Positions 1-7,477 are shown, counted from the stretch's first letter. The stretch is DNA of 13,174 bases from UBA11855 sp964591705 (GCA_964591705.1 CAZQCX010000039.1:1-13174), one strand, 5' to 3'. Numbers and translations are program-made. The notes: generated by a model not told the origin, from the sequence alone.

Positions 1-2
1 TA

Positions 3-317
3 GACGCAAACGGCAACTACCGCAACATAGGCACCGCAGTCAGCGACGCCAGCGGCTTCTACAGCCTCCAGTGGACACCCGACATCGAAGGCAAATACAC
101 CGTCATCGCCACCTTCCCAGGATCCAAAGCGTACTGGCCATCCTACGCTGAAACCGCGTTTGCAGTCGACCCCGCACCGCCCCAGCCAGCCGCACCCGAA
201 CCCGCACCGCCAAGCATAGCCGACCAGTACTTCCTACCCGCCGTAGCCGGTATTGCCGTGGCTTTCGCAATTGTCATTGTGTTGCTGGCGCTGTTGGTCC
301 TGAAGAAGAAGGCGTAA
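3..317 (+). CDS. C-terminal end of a membrane-anchored surface protein (partial)
   Basis: The reading frame is open from the left edge and ends at TAA 315-317, leaving about 104 residues; the start lies outside the window. The first ~55 residues (DASGFYSLQWTPDIEGKYTV... followed by Y/F-rich strands) look like the last beta-sandwich of an Ig-like or carboxypeptidase-regulatory-like domain. A Pro/Ala-rich linker (PAPPQPAAPEPAPP) follows, then a ~22-residue hydrophobic membrane segment (LPAVAGIAVAFAIVIVLLAL) and a short KKKA tail. This layout (extracellular beta domains, Pro linker, C-terminal anchor, basic cytoplasmic tail) is common in archaeal cell-surface proteins. The role of the missing part is unknown. 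The segment is GC-rich (36 of the first 60 bases by hand count), partly because of its Ala/Pro/Gly content. Confidence 0.8.
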   Translation, partial: DANGNYRNIGTAVSDASGFYSLQWTPDIEGKYTVIATFPGSKAYWPSYAETAFAVDPAPPQPAAPEPAPPSIADQYFLPAVAGIAVAFAIVIVLLALLVLKKKA

Positions 318-507
318 ACAACGCCGAGCACCCCCTAATCTTTCCCCTTTTCTTGTTATGCGTCAACAAAGGAAAAAGAGACGGGGTAGAGAAGGGAAAT
401 AAGCTTAAGAACGGAACCAACCTTTCAATTCCCATTGCTAAGGATCCTTCCATGCATCTTCATGTCTGCAGCTGTTCAGGAGCCAGCATGACAGCGCCCA
501 GCGGACG
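318..507. other. Intergenic region with possible terminator and promoter
   Basis: A pyrimidine-rich tract (TTTCCCCTTTTCTTGTT, 341-357) is followed by a weak inverted repeat (TTGTT 353-357 / AACAA 365-369). This could end transcription of the surface protein gene. GGGAAATAAGCTTAAG (394-409) resembles a BRE/TATA element for the gene starting at 508. A 19-codon frame begins with ATG at 452-454 and stops with TGA 509-511, overlapping the GTG at 508 as GTGA. It could be a leader peptide or a remnant. None of these signals is strong. Confidence 0.3.
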
Positions 508-861
508 GTGAATCTGGTTTCCACATTGCCCAGGTGGCTGGCCATAGTCAGCGAGTGCCACGTGAACTATGAGAAAGCGCTTGAGCGGGGAGTCCAGTAC
601 AGGGGAATCATAGAAAAAGCCGCTGGCGGCACCCGCCTGCCAGAGAACGTTCTAGCGTTGTTAGCGAAGCCGAACTTCACGTTACGATTTGTTCGGGGCC
701 CGTGCAGCGCGAACTGCGCGGTCTTCGATGACAGAGAGGCGACTTTCAATTTTTACCCGTCGAAGATGCTGGCTGAGGCGCCGATCGTGTGGACGAATCA
801 TCCGAGTCTGCTGGCGATGTGCAGGGACCACTTTGAAGCCCTGTGGAAAAGGACAATGTGA
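508..861 (+). CDS. Effector domain of a TrmB-like archaeal regulator, lacking the HTH (truncated or standalone)
   Basis: The 117-residue product matches, by recognition, the C-terminal effector half of a group of archaeal TrmB-like HTH regulators. Those proteins typically read '...LPENVxxLLxKPNFxLRxV...', then an 'IFDxxEATxNFxPSKxLAEAPxxWTNHPSxxAMCxDHFExxW' block, and both blocks are present here. Full-length relatives are about 250-280 residues with an N-terminal winged helix. Here that half is absent: the frame is open upstream only to a TAA at 439-441, contains no ATG in that stretch, and no HTH is seen in any frame between 318 and 507. The GTG at 508 overlaps the TGA of a 19-codon frame. 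It may be a decayed regulator or a standalone ligand-sensing domain. The frame is intact and the protein-like composition is good, so expression is possible. Confidence 0.55.
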   Translation: MNLVSTLPRWLAIVSECHVNYEKALERGVQYRGIIEKAAGGTRLPENVLALLAKPNFTLRFVRGPCSANCAVFDDREATFNFYPSKMLAEAPIVWTNHPSLLAMCRDHFEALWKRTM

Positions 862-971
862 AACTGTGCCGATCAGAAGACTAGCTACCGGAGGCTTGTT
901 CTTTCACAAGTGGAAAACTCCCTGAGAAAACTCGTCCGAAAAGACAGGAAGCAACTTCGGGAGGAATTGGC
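862..971. other. Convergent intergenic spacer with a weak hairpin
   Basis: This 110-base spacer lies between two genes that end toward each other. CTTGT (895-899) and ACAAG (906-910) form a five-base-pair stem with a six-base loop, which could contribute to termination on either strand. No T-run follows it, so the call is weak. Confidence 0.2.
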
Positions 972-3383
972 TCAGTCGCTGCTTTTTTTCTCCTTCCCGT
1001 TGCCAATCGAGAATTCCCTCAGCTTCTCCGCCATCTCCTTCAAGCGTTTGTCTACTCTGTTGTTCACGGTGCCTTCTTCAAAATTTCCATCGGGAAGTCT
1101 CGCGCCAGCTTTGACTCCCGTAAGGATTTCAATTCCCTCATCAATCGTTCGTGCATAATAGATATGGAACTTGCCTTGTTTCACAGCCTCAACTATCTCT
1201 TCTTTAAGCATGAGGTTCTTAATGTTGCTAGCAGGCATCAGAACACCTTGCTCACCGGTGAATCCTCGAGCCTTGCAAACCTCAAAAAAGCCTTCAATCT
1301 TTTCGTTGATGCCCCCGATAGCCTGCACCTCGCCCTTCTGGTTGACTGAGCCTGTGACTGCCAAATTCTGCTTTATCGGAATCCCAGACAGTGCTGAAAG
1401 CAGGGCATAAAGTTCGGTGCTTGATGCACTATCTCCTTCAACTCCGCCATAGCTCTGCTCAAAAACAAGTCGCGCCGACAGGCTCAAGGGTTTGTCTTTA
1501 GCGTATTTCTCAGTCAGATATCCGCTCAAGATAAGGACACCTTTTGTATGAATTGGGCCGCCCATCTTGGACTCCCGCTCGATATCTATGACTCCTTCTC
1601 TGCCCAGACCCAAGCTTGCTGTCACGCGTGAAGGGTTCCCGAAGGCGAAGTCGCCGAGACCCATGACCGACAAACCGTTCACTTGCCCCACCTTCTCTGC
1701 TTCTGTGTCGATGAGAATAACGCCTTTCCTAATCATCTCCTGGATCTTCTCCTGGATGAGTTTGGAACGATAGGTTTTTTCCTCGACAGCCTTCTTCATG
1801 TGATGACCATTTATGTGCTCCGATTTCTCCTCCGCAGCATAGAAGTTAGCCTCACGGATTGCGTCGGCAACGTCGGCGAACCTTGTGGAGAGTTTCTCCT
1901 GATTATCAGCAAGCCGCGAACTGTGCTCAACAACCTTTGCCAATCCAGAACCGTCAAGATGCCTCAATCGCTCTTTTTGGCAAAGGGCACAAACGAAGGC
2001 AGCGTACCTCCGCACGTTTTCCTCAGTTCGGTCCATAGTGCTGTCAAACTCCGCTTTGACCTTGAAGAGCTCTCTGAACTCCATGTCCAGTGTGAACATC
2101 AGCTGGTACAGGCTCGGGTCTCCGATGAGGATGACCTTCAAGCTGAGCGGAATCGGCTGAGGCTTCAGACTCTTGATGCTGATGAACCCAAAACGCTCTT
2201 CAGGCTCCTCAACAACTATCCGCTTGTCTCTCAACGCTCTCTTCAAAGCATCATACGAGAAGGGGCTTCGAAGTAATTCCTCAACCCTGACAATCAAGTA
2301 GCCATGATTAGCCTTGTGAAGGGCACCTCCCCGAATCATGGTGAAGTCAGTAACCAACGCTCCAAACTGGGGTTCCTTCTCAGTACGCCCAAACAGATTC
2401 TGATAGACAGGGTTCAGCTCCATTACTACTGGAGCACCCGTCAGATTCGAATTGTCAACCACCACGTTAACCTCATATTTTTTGAAGGGTGCCTCTTTCA
2501 TCCAGGGAAGCTGAAACGGGCTCTGCTGCTGAGGCTCGTCTCCTTTTATAAACTGAGAAACATTCTCAAGTATATCATTCTGCACGTCGCGAAGATATGT
2601 CGTGACCTCTGGATTTTCCTTGAACTTCTCAAGCACCTCTTCCACAAGGTGCCCAATCGCGTACAAGGCAACTTCTTTGTTGAGCTTCTTGAGTTCATCA
2701 TGAATCTTCCGCTCCATATCAAAAAACTGCCTCATGGTATTCCGCAATTCCCGCTCCAGCCATTCCCTCTTAACCTGAATCTCTTCTTTGACCTTCTGAG
2801 GCAACGCATTAAGCTCCTCTTCACTAACAGGTTTCCCCTTCAACACAGGGATCAAAAGCAAACCAATCGGCGTACTCTGAATAACAAAATTGTCCTGCTG
2901 AGCCTTAGCGTTCAACTGAGAAATCAACTCTTTCCGCTGGTTCTCAAGACCCCTGATGGTTGCTTCTCTTTTCCTTGCATAGTCCTCGCTCTCGAAAGCC
3001 TTGGGAAGAGCAGCCCTTGCATTCTCGACAAGACTCTTGACGTCATCCCTAAACTCTTTGCCCTTTCCCGCAGGCAACCGAATTGCCTTAGGCTCATATT
3101 GATTGGAGAAATTGTTCACGTAACACCAGTCTGGAGGTACAGGTTCAGACCTGGCAATTTCTTCGACAAAGTCCTTCACAGCCGTAGTTCTGCCCGTTCC
3201 CGGCAGTCCAGCAACGTAGATGTTGAAACCGTGATCTTTGATGCCTATGCCGAACTTGAGCGCCCTTACCGCTCTTTCTTGGCCGATTATCTCTTTGAGG
3301 GGAACTAGATCTCTCGTAGTCTCACACTTCATAAAACTGGGATCGCATTCTAACCTGAGTTTCTCTGGAGGCAATTCTACCAT
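972..3383 (-). CDS. Lon-family ATP-dependent protease (AAA_32 / Lon_C type, COG1067)
   Basis: The 803-residue protein joins an AAA+ ATPase and a Lon serine protease. In order (numbered from the ATG at 3383): a Walker A motif GLPGTGRT at 59-66 following 'IIGQERAVRALKFG'; a long charged helical insertion at ~110-285; a second AAA segment with HGYLIVRVEELL (360-371) and VILIGDPSLYQLM (417-429); and the Lon protease domain from ~545. The catalytic dyad is Ser652 (GDSASS) and Lys695 (GGINEK), 43 residues apart as in E. coli Lon (679/722). No membrane segment is seen, unlike the membrane-bound archaeal LonB. The likely role is cytosolic protein quality control. A TTG at 3408-3410 would add nine residues, but the ATG has a good GGGTGA ribosome site at 3389-3394, five bases upstream, so ATG is preferred. 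The usual Walker B aspartate is not evident. Confidence 0.93.
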   Translation of the reverse strand: MVELPPEKLRLECDPSFMKCETTRDLVPLKEIIGQERAVRALKFGIGIKDHGFNIYVAGLPGTGRTTAVKDFVEEIARSEPVPPDWCYVNNFSNQYEPKAIRLPAGKGKEFRDDVKSLVENARAALPKAFESEDYARKREATIRGLENQRKELISQLNAKAQQDNFVIQSTPIGLLLIPVLKGKPVSEEELNALPQKVKEEIQVKREWLERELRNTMRQFFDMERKIHDELKKLNKEVALYAIGHLVEEVLEKFKENPEVTTYLRDVQNDILENVSQFIKGDEPQQQSPFQLPWMKEAPFKKYEVNVVVDNSNLTGAPVVMELNPVYQNLFGRTEKEPQFGALVTDFTMIRGGALHKANHGYLIVRVEELLRSPFSYDALKRALRDKRIVVEEPEERFGFISIKSLKPQPIPLSLKVILIGDPSLYQLMFTLDMEFRELFKVKAEFDSTMDRTEENVRRYAAFVCALCQKERLRHLDGSGLAKVVEHSSRLADNQEKLSTRFADVADAIREANFYAAEEKSEHINGHHMKKAVEEKTYRSKLIQEKIQEMIRKGVILIDTEAEKVGQVNGLSVMGLGDFAFGNPSRVTASLGLGREGVIDIERESKMGGPIHTKGVLILSGYLTEKYAKDKPLSLSARLVFEQSYGGVEGDSASSTELYALLSALSGIPIKQNLAVTGSVNQKGEVQAIGGINEKIEGFFEVCKARGFTGEQGVLMPASNIKNLMLKEEIVEAVKQGKFHIYYARTIDEGIEILTGVKAGARLPDGNFEEGTVNNRVDKRLKEMAEKLREFSIGNGKEKKSSD

Positions 3384-3388
3384 TGGAT

Positions 3389-3394
3389 TCACCC
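3389..3394 (-). promoter_or_regulatory. Ribosome binding site deciding the Lon protease start
   Basis: GGGTGA sits five bases before the ATG at 3383 and matches the archaeal anti-Shine-Dalgarno complement (GGAGGTGAT). The alternative TTG at 3410 has no comparable site, and would lie only about eight bases after the expected transcription start. Confidence 0.6.
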
Positions 3395-3440
3395 GATCCA
3401 CTGGATACAAAGCGACAGACTACTTCTGAATCATGTGCGT

Positions 3441-3447
3441 TTTTATA
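3441..3447 (-). promoter_or_regulatory. TATA box for the Lon protease gene
   Basis: The minus strand reads TAGTATAAAAACGC, where the TAG is the stop codon of the upstream amidotransferase gene. TATAAAA is a near-ideal archaeal box. The expected start of transcription, about 25 bases downstream, is near 3418, giving a ~35-base leader to the ATG at 3383. The protease can therefore be transcribed independently although it lies in line with dph6 and the amidotransferase. Confidence 0.55.
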
Positions 3448-4005
3448 CTATTCGGTGAGGTGGAACACTTGAACGAAACGTTGGATGATTTCAGGGTTTC
3501 TAACCTCAGGGTGGAAAAGCACACCGTAAATCTCCTTGTCCCTGTGCTTGATTGCCTGCACGCATTCCTCAGACTCTGCTAAGACCGCGAAGTCTCCCGC
3601 GGACTCCAGAGAGTAATTGTGGAGAGTATAAGCTTGAAAAGTCGAAGAAAACAAGGGGTTTGACGCTGCGGTCACTATTTTCGTCATGCCTAAGCCAAGA
3701 CATTTCTCGAGCTTGGCTCCAAACACCAAGGCGATCGTCTGCATCCCAGCACATATCCCCAAAACTGGTCTATCACAGTCCCTCAGCCAACTGAACTTGT
3801 CAGGCGCATTCAGAGTTGCATGATCTTTCAGAGGCGTGCCAGACAGTATAACACCATCACACATTCTAACATCATCCAGCGTAAACTCCAAATAATGTTT
3901 CACTACGTGCTCATCCATGTCTCTGACGACGCGAACGATGGGCAAAACAAACTCATAGAATCCCAAGGAGCCCTTGCGGAAGTTCATGTCAACTATCACA
4001 ATCAT
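3448..4005 (-). CDS. Class I glutamine amidotransferase (GMP synthase GATase-like, standalone)
   Basis: The 185-residue protein has the class I (triad) glutamine amidotransferase fold. The nucleophile elbow is GICAGMQ with Cys85, the His/Glu pair is in FHPEV (His165, Glu167), SGTP (55-58) contributes the oxyanion region, and LHN (His129) aligns with the conserved histidine after the elbow in GuaA-type domains. Such domains release ammonia from glutamine for a partner synthetase. Length and motifs resemble archaeal GuaA subunit A, yet the neighbour is not the GMP synthase ATPase. Its ATG (4003-4005) overlaps the TGA of dph6 by four bases (ATGA), so the two are probably translationally coupled. 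A plausible inference is that it feeds ammonia to the Dph6 ATP pyrophosphatase. It could instead act as GuaAa with a GMP synthase elsewhere, or on another substrate such as a gamma-glutamyl compound. Confidence 0.85.
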   Translation of the reverse strand: MIVIVDMNFRKGSLGFYEFVLPIVRVVRDMDEHVVKHYLEFTLDDVRMCDGVILSGTPLKDHATLNAPDKFSWLRDCDRPVLGICAGMQTIALVFGAKLEKCLGLGMTKIVTAASNPLFSSTFQAYTLHNYSLESAGDFAVLAESEECVQAIKHRDKEIYGVLFHPEVRNPEIIQRFVQVFHLTE

Positions 4006-4682
4006 TTCGCCACTAACCTCGCTTTCATAATCCTCAGCACTCCTGAGTTGCCCTTAGCCTCAACTTCTGAAGACAAGATTTCGATTCTCCTCCTGAAAAG
4101 AGGAGCATCCAAAACCGTCGTCTCGATTTCACCCCCCTCCCCAGAAGGACTCACACCAAACTCCTTCTCGAGAGCCAGCAGCTCCTTGGCTAATTTCCAG
4201 TCGAGTCGTTTCCCAAGCCAGCTCCCATCAAGGGGATAGGCGAAAACCCCTGACAGCATCACCTCATAACCCTTCGCCACGATTTCTTCCAAGAGCTCTT
4301 TCGAATTCCGTTTCCAGAGCGGATTAAAACACCAAACATCAAGCTGACTGCAAACGCGCTGAATTCGCTCAGACTGATAGACTGACTCTATAGCGCCTGA
4401 TACCACGCCCTCAATTCCATGATCCGTGATCGCTTGAGCTACGGCTTTCTTCAAGTCGGTCAGTTCTTTCTCAGGTATGCCATCCGTCGTTCTCTGAACA
4501 ATCGGCAAGTCCATTGCTTCCGCTTGGAGCAGCGTCATACCTATGTTTGGAGTGTGAAACATGTAGCTCGATTCACTCTTGCTGACCAGCGTAATCAAAC
4601 AGGCAATTTCCTCCTTTTCCGCTGCCAAATGAAGGGCGAACATTGAGTCCTTTCCGCCAGAAAACAGAACCCCAAGCTTCAT
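4002..4682 (-). CDS. dph6: Diphthine-ammonia ligase (diphthamide synthesis, N-type ATP pyrophosphatase)
   Basis: The 226-residue protein carries the PP-loop SGGKDS at residues 8-13, which binds the ATP pyrophosphate. It also has the Dph6-family signatures SGAIESVYQSERIQRVC (95-111), NPLW (120-123) and the C-terminal GEGGEIETTVLDAPLF (181-196). Length fits archaeal Dph6 (about 220-230). The enzyme performs the last step of diphthamide formation on elongation factor 2: ATP-dependent amidation of diphthine, with ammonium as the nitrogen donor in yeast. The ATG at 4680-4682 is the natural start, immediately before the conserved KLGVLFSGGKDS. The amidotransferase gene begins within its stop codon. 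A 157-base spacer separates it from serA, where no clear TATA box was found. Confidence 0.93.
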   Translation of the reverse strand: MKLGVLFSGGKDSMFALHLAAEKEEIACLITLVSKSESSYMFHTPNIGMTLLQAEAMDLPIVQRTTDGIPEKELTDLKKAVAQAITDHGIEGVVSGAIESVYQSERIQRVCSQLDVWCFNPLWKRNSKELLEEIVAKGYEVMLSGVFAYPLDGSWLGKRLDWKLAKELLALEKEFGVSPSGEGGEIETTVLDAPLFRRRIEILSSEVEAKGNSGVLRIMKARLVAK

Positions 4683-4839
4683 GTTAGTAACCTTAAGAAA
4701 ACAGCCATCTAATCAATGCTTCCATCTATGGCAGTTATGTCTCAACACCGACCAAGTCAATTCCTAGACCCAAGCATCAATTGTCACGCCGCGGACACTT
4801 GACGTTACACTCCAGAAAGATGCGCCTGAGTTTTGGCTT
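4683..4839. other. Spacer between serA end and dph6 start
   Basis: This 157-base stretch must hold the end of the glyA-serA transcript and any dph6 promoter. AAGG just upstream of the dph6 ATG may be a weak ribosome site. No convincing TATA box, T-run terminator or RNA gene was found by eye. Confidence 0.3.
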
Positions 4840-6024
4840 TTATGTCTTCACGTTGCAGATGTTTTCGATCCCACGCAGAGTCGTGATGATGGCAGCCGTG
4901 ACTTTCGTATGCACGACATACACCGAGATCGCGTAGCCGCCCTTACCGATCTGTCGTGAATAGTTTGCCCGGATGTTGATATCATTATCCGCCAAGACCT
5001 TGTCTATGTTGGCAAAGACTCCTGGAACGTCCCTGTGGTGAATGAACAGTGGGTAGACGGGTCTCTCTTCAAGCTCTATGCTTTCTCCTGCGTTGACCGA
5101 GTTTGTGAAGTCACCGCCACGCAGGTAGCCTGCTATGACGCGAGCTATCTCCATCGACGTTTCCCTTTGAGCTTCCACTGTTGAAGCACCAAGATGAGAG
5201 GAGAAAACAACGTTGTCCAGATCCCTGAGCTTGCTCTTGAACAAGGCGCCTTCAGCTTTGGGCTCATCAACATAGACATCCAAAGCAGCGCCGGCTATTC
5301 TCTTCTCCTTCAGCGCCCTGTACAAGGCTTCTTCATCCACATTAGCGCCTCTCGACGTGTTGACAAGAAAAGCCGTCGGTTTCATCAGCTCAAGTTCACG
5401 GTCGCCAACGATCACTTCCTTTCCGCCCGTGTGAATCGTAACAAAATCAGCTTTCTCCAAAACCTCTTCCTTAGAGGTGAACTTGATCGTCGATTCAATG
5501 CAAGGTCTCGTGTCGTAGCCAATCACCTGCATGTCGAAGCCTCGACGCGCCAGTTCAGCAACCCTCTGCCCAATCTTGCCGCAGCCCAAAACACCAAGAG
5601 TCTTGAATGCAAGTTCAGTTCCCCTGAGTTTCTCCTTCTCCCAGACACCGCTCCTAAGCATCTGGTGAGCTTGTGGAACCTTGCGTGAAATACCCAGCAT
5701 CAAACCAATGGTTAATTCCGCAACAGCATTCGTGTTTCCATACGGTGCAGACTTAACAACTATGCCGTATTCTGAGGCTGCATCCACATCTATGTTGTCA
5801 TAGCCTACGCCCGCTCGCCCTACGATCTTCAGCTTGCCTTTGGCGCCTGCCTCTATTACTTCGCGTGTAACCTTCGTTGCACTTCTCACAATGAGAGCGT
5901 CAAACTGTGCAATGTCTACGACGAGCGCCTCCTGAACTCTTTTGCGATCGTCCGTCTGTATGCCTAATTCTTCGAGAAGTTGGACACCGTCCTTCTCCAA
6001 TCCATCATTCAACAATGCCTTCAA
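4840..6024 (-). CDS. serA: D-3-phosphoglycerate dehydrogenase with C-terminal ACT domain
   Basis: The 394-residue protein oxidises 3-phosphoglycerate to 3-phosphohydroxypyruvate with NAD, the first step of serine synthesis. Features in order: substrate domain with VRSATKVT and GRAGVGYDNID (1-~100); Rossmann domain with GCGKIG (147-152) and a charged residue (Asp171) after the second strand, suiting NAD; catalytic Arg225 (NTSRGA), Glu254 (VDEP) and His277 (SSHLGAST); then an ACT-like domain at ~323-394, probably for amino-acid feedback. It is shorter than the ~525-residue SerA forms that carry an extra ASB domain. After 'ADFVTIH' the usual PLTxET loop is replaced by a shorter TGGKE stretch. 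The start is TTG (6022-6024), preceded by a good GGAGTGGTGA site at 6029-6038, and it overlaps the glyA stop as TTGA. It is part of the glyA-serA operon. Confidence 0.94.
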   Translation of the reverse strand: MKALLNDGLEKDGVQLLEELGIQTDDRKRVQEALVVDIAQFDALIVRSATKVTREVIEAGAKGKLKIVGRAGVGYDNIDVDAASEYGIVVKSAPYGNTNAVAELTIGLMLGISRKVPQAHQMLRSGVWEKEKLRGTELAFKTLGVLGCGKIGQRVAELARRGFDMQVIGYDTRPCIESTIKFTSKEEVLEKADFVTIHTGGKEVIVGDRELELMKPTAFLVNTSRGANVDEEALYRALKEKRIAGAALDVYVDEPKAEGALFKSKLRDLDNVVFSSHLGASTVEAQRETSMEIARVIAGYLRGGDFTNSVNAGESIELEERPVYPLFIHHRDVPGVFANIDKVLADNDINIRANYSRQIGKGGYAISVYVVHTKVTAAIITTLRGIENICNVKT

Positions 6025-7391
6025 TTGTTCACCACTCCATGCTTAACTTTTTCAATGTGGTGCAAGGCTTCTTCCAGATTTTGGAATCCATACTTAACCT
6101 GGCTGAACTTCTTCTTCAAGGCGATAACTTCAGGTCTAACCTCTTCAGGTTTCTTCGTTCCTTTGATTATGCTGAGCATCAGGTCACATAGGTGTTTGAC
6201 ATCTCCCTCACGGAATCCTCGTCTCGTCACGTCTTGGAATCCAATCCTTAATCCTGAAGGGTTGTCACGGTTGCTCTGATCATCATAAGGCAACAGATTC
6301 TTGTTCAGCACGACGTTAGCTTCTTCAAGGTCACGCGCAATCTTCTTGCCACCGCCAAAGTTGAGTACATCAACCGCTATTTGATGCGAACGAGTGAAGC
6401 CTTTAGATGAACAGAGAACTTGGACGCCATTCTCATAGAGATATTGACCAGCAGCCTGAGCATTCTTGACAGTCTGTTTAGCGAGCTCCGTGCCGAAAAG
6501 TTTCATTTCCAAGGCAGCCATACCCAAAGCAGGTAGTCTGCCCAGATGAGTATTTGATGCGCTGAGCGGAAAAACAGCGAACTGTATCTTCCTAACTGCT
6601 TTTTCCAACCTCGGCGTCGACGGATTACCTAGGATTACGCCTCCCTGCGGACCTGGAAAGGTCTTGTGAGTCGAGGAGGTAATGAAGTCTGCGCCTTCTT
6701 CAAACGGATTCTGGAAAACGCCGCCTGCAATGAGCCCGAGAACATGAGAAGCATCGTAGCCTACATAGGCACCCACTTCCTCTGCCACAGAGCGCAGTTC
6801 CTTCACGGGATGAGGGAAGAGGAATAGGCTGCCTCCGAAAGTGACTATTCCGGGTCTCGCAGCACGTATGACCTCGGCGGACTTGTCTGGATCAATGTTG
6901 AATTCGTTGATGTTGTAACCGTGATTCACGTTCTCCAAGCCTAAAACTGCGCCTGCCAAACCCGTGTAGTCGTGAGATATATGAGCCCCGCAGCTGAGCG
7001 GTGTGACTACCATCCTGCGGTTCTTCGCTGCAAGCGACAGACCCTTGAACGTCGCAAGGTTGGCGTGAGTGCCCGAAACAAGCCTGATGTCTGTCCAAGT
7101 GCATTTGAAAAGACTCTTCATCAGGTCAGCAACGCTGTCTTCTATCTTGGATATGTATTTCTGACCTTGATAGTAGCGTTTCTTGACGTGCCCTTCAACA
7201 TCGTTTTCGCCTTCGGCATACCTGCCTTCGAGGTCTGAGCAAAGAGCCTGCATCTGTCTCACTGCTGGAGACTTGAGTCCTTCGCTGGCGATCAGGTTTA
7301 TGCATTCAGCGTCCCTGTAGCGTTCATGGTTTTGGGTAGCTTCCACTAGTTTGAGAACGAGGCTGAAGAAGTCTTCCATTCTGCCTTGCAC
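6021..7391 (-). CDS. glyA: Serine hydroxymethyltransferase (divergent archaeal type)
   Basis: The 456-residue PLP enzyme interconverts serine and glycine with transfer of a one-carbon unit to a pterin carrier. Visible family marks: LIASE (33-37), RYAEGE (57-62), RYYQG (72-76), DASH (213-216, usually DMAH), the PLP lysine Lys243 in SSTHKTFPGPQGG, and Arg382 in SGLRIGFQDVTRRGF for the substrate carboxylate. Compared with the textbook 'KYAEGYPGKRYYGG', nine residues (NDVEGHVKK) separate the two halves, so this is a distant form; a related PLP aldolase cannot be fully excluded. The GTG start (7389-7391) is chosen because GGTGAT at 7400-7405 lies eight bases upstream; the ATG at 7377-7379 would be four codons later and too far from that site. 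serA starts in its stop codon, which places both enzymes in one serine/glycine unit. Confidence 0.88.
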   Translation of the reverse strand: MQGRMEDFFSLVLKLVEATQNHERYRDAECINLIASEGLKSPAVRQMQALCSDLEGRYAEGENDVEGHVKKRYYQGQKYISKIEDSVADLMKSLFKCTWTDIRLVSGTHANLATFKGLSLAAKNRRMVVTPLSCGAHISHDYTGLAGAVLGLENVNHGYNINEFNIDPDKSAEVIRAARPGIVTFGGSLFLFPHPVKELRSVAEEVGAYVGYDASHVLGLIAGGVFQNPFEEGADFITSSTHKTFPGPQGGVILGNPSTPRLEKAVRKIQFAVFPLSASNTHLGRLPALGMAALEMKLFGTELAKQTVKNAQAAGQYLYENGVQVLCSSKGFTRSHQIAVDVLNFGGGKKIARDLEEANVVLNKNLLPYDDQSNRDNPSGLRIGFQDVTRRGFREGDVKHLCDLMLSIIKGTKKPEEVRPEVIALKKKFSQVKYGFQNLEEALHHIEKVKHGVVNN

Positions 7392-7399
7392 ACTCGATT

Positions 7400-7405
7400 A
7401 TCACC
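7400..7405 (-). promoter_or_regulatory. Ribosome binding site deciding the glyA start
   Basis: GGTGAT is a full match to the core archaeal Shine-Dalgarno sequence and lies eight bases before the GTG at 7391. The spacing to the ATG at 7379 would be 20 bases. Confidence 0.55.
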
Positions 7406-7465
7406 GAAGTAGACTCAGAACTATTTAGGCTTAATGGAAACGTCTTGGTGGACTGAGTTTACGTC

Positions 7466-7477
7466 GTTTATTTATTG
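7466..7477 (-). promoter_or_regulatory. Candidate TATA box for glyA-serA
   Basis: The minus strand reads CAATAAATAAAC here. Transcription would start near 7445 and give a leader of about 55 bases. A second AT-rich candidate, CCTAAATAG near 7422-7430, is closer to the gene but would put the start inside the ribosome site. Choice between them is uncertain. Confidence 0.3.

Noticed and set aside
2304..3308. A 334-codon open frame on the plus strand
   Set aside because: It lies entirely antisense to the Lon protease gene, whose domains and catalytic residues are clear. The product is rich in Leu, Phe, His and Arg without known motifs.
7422..7434. DtxR-like half site (TTTAGGCTTAA) near the glyA promoter
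   Set aside because: Only one arm is present and no partner arm lies at the two-base spacing seen in the operator boxes, so iron control of glyA is not supported.
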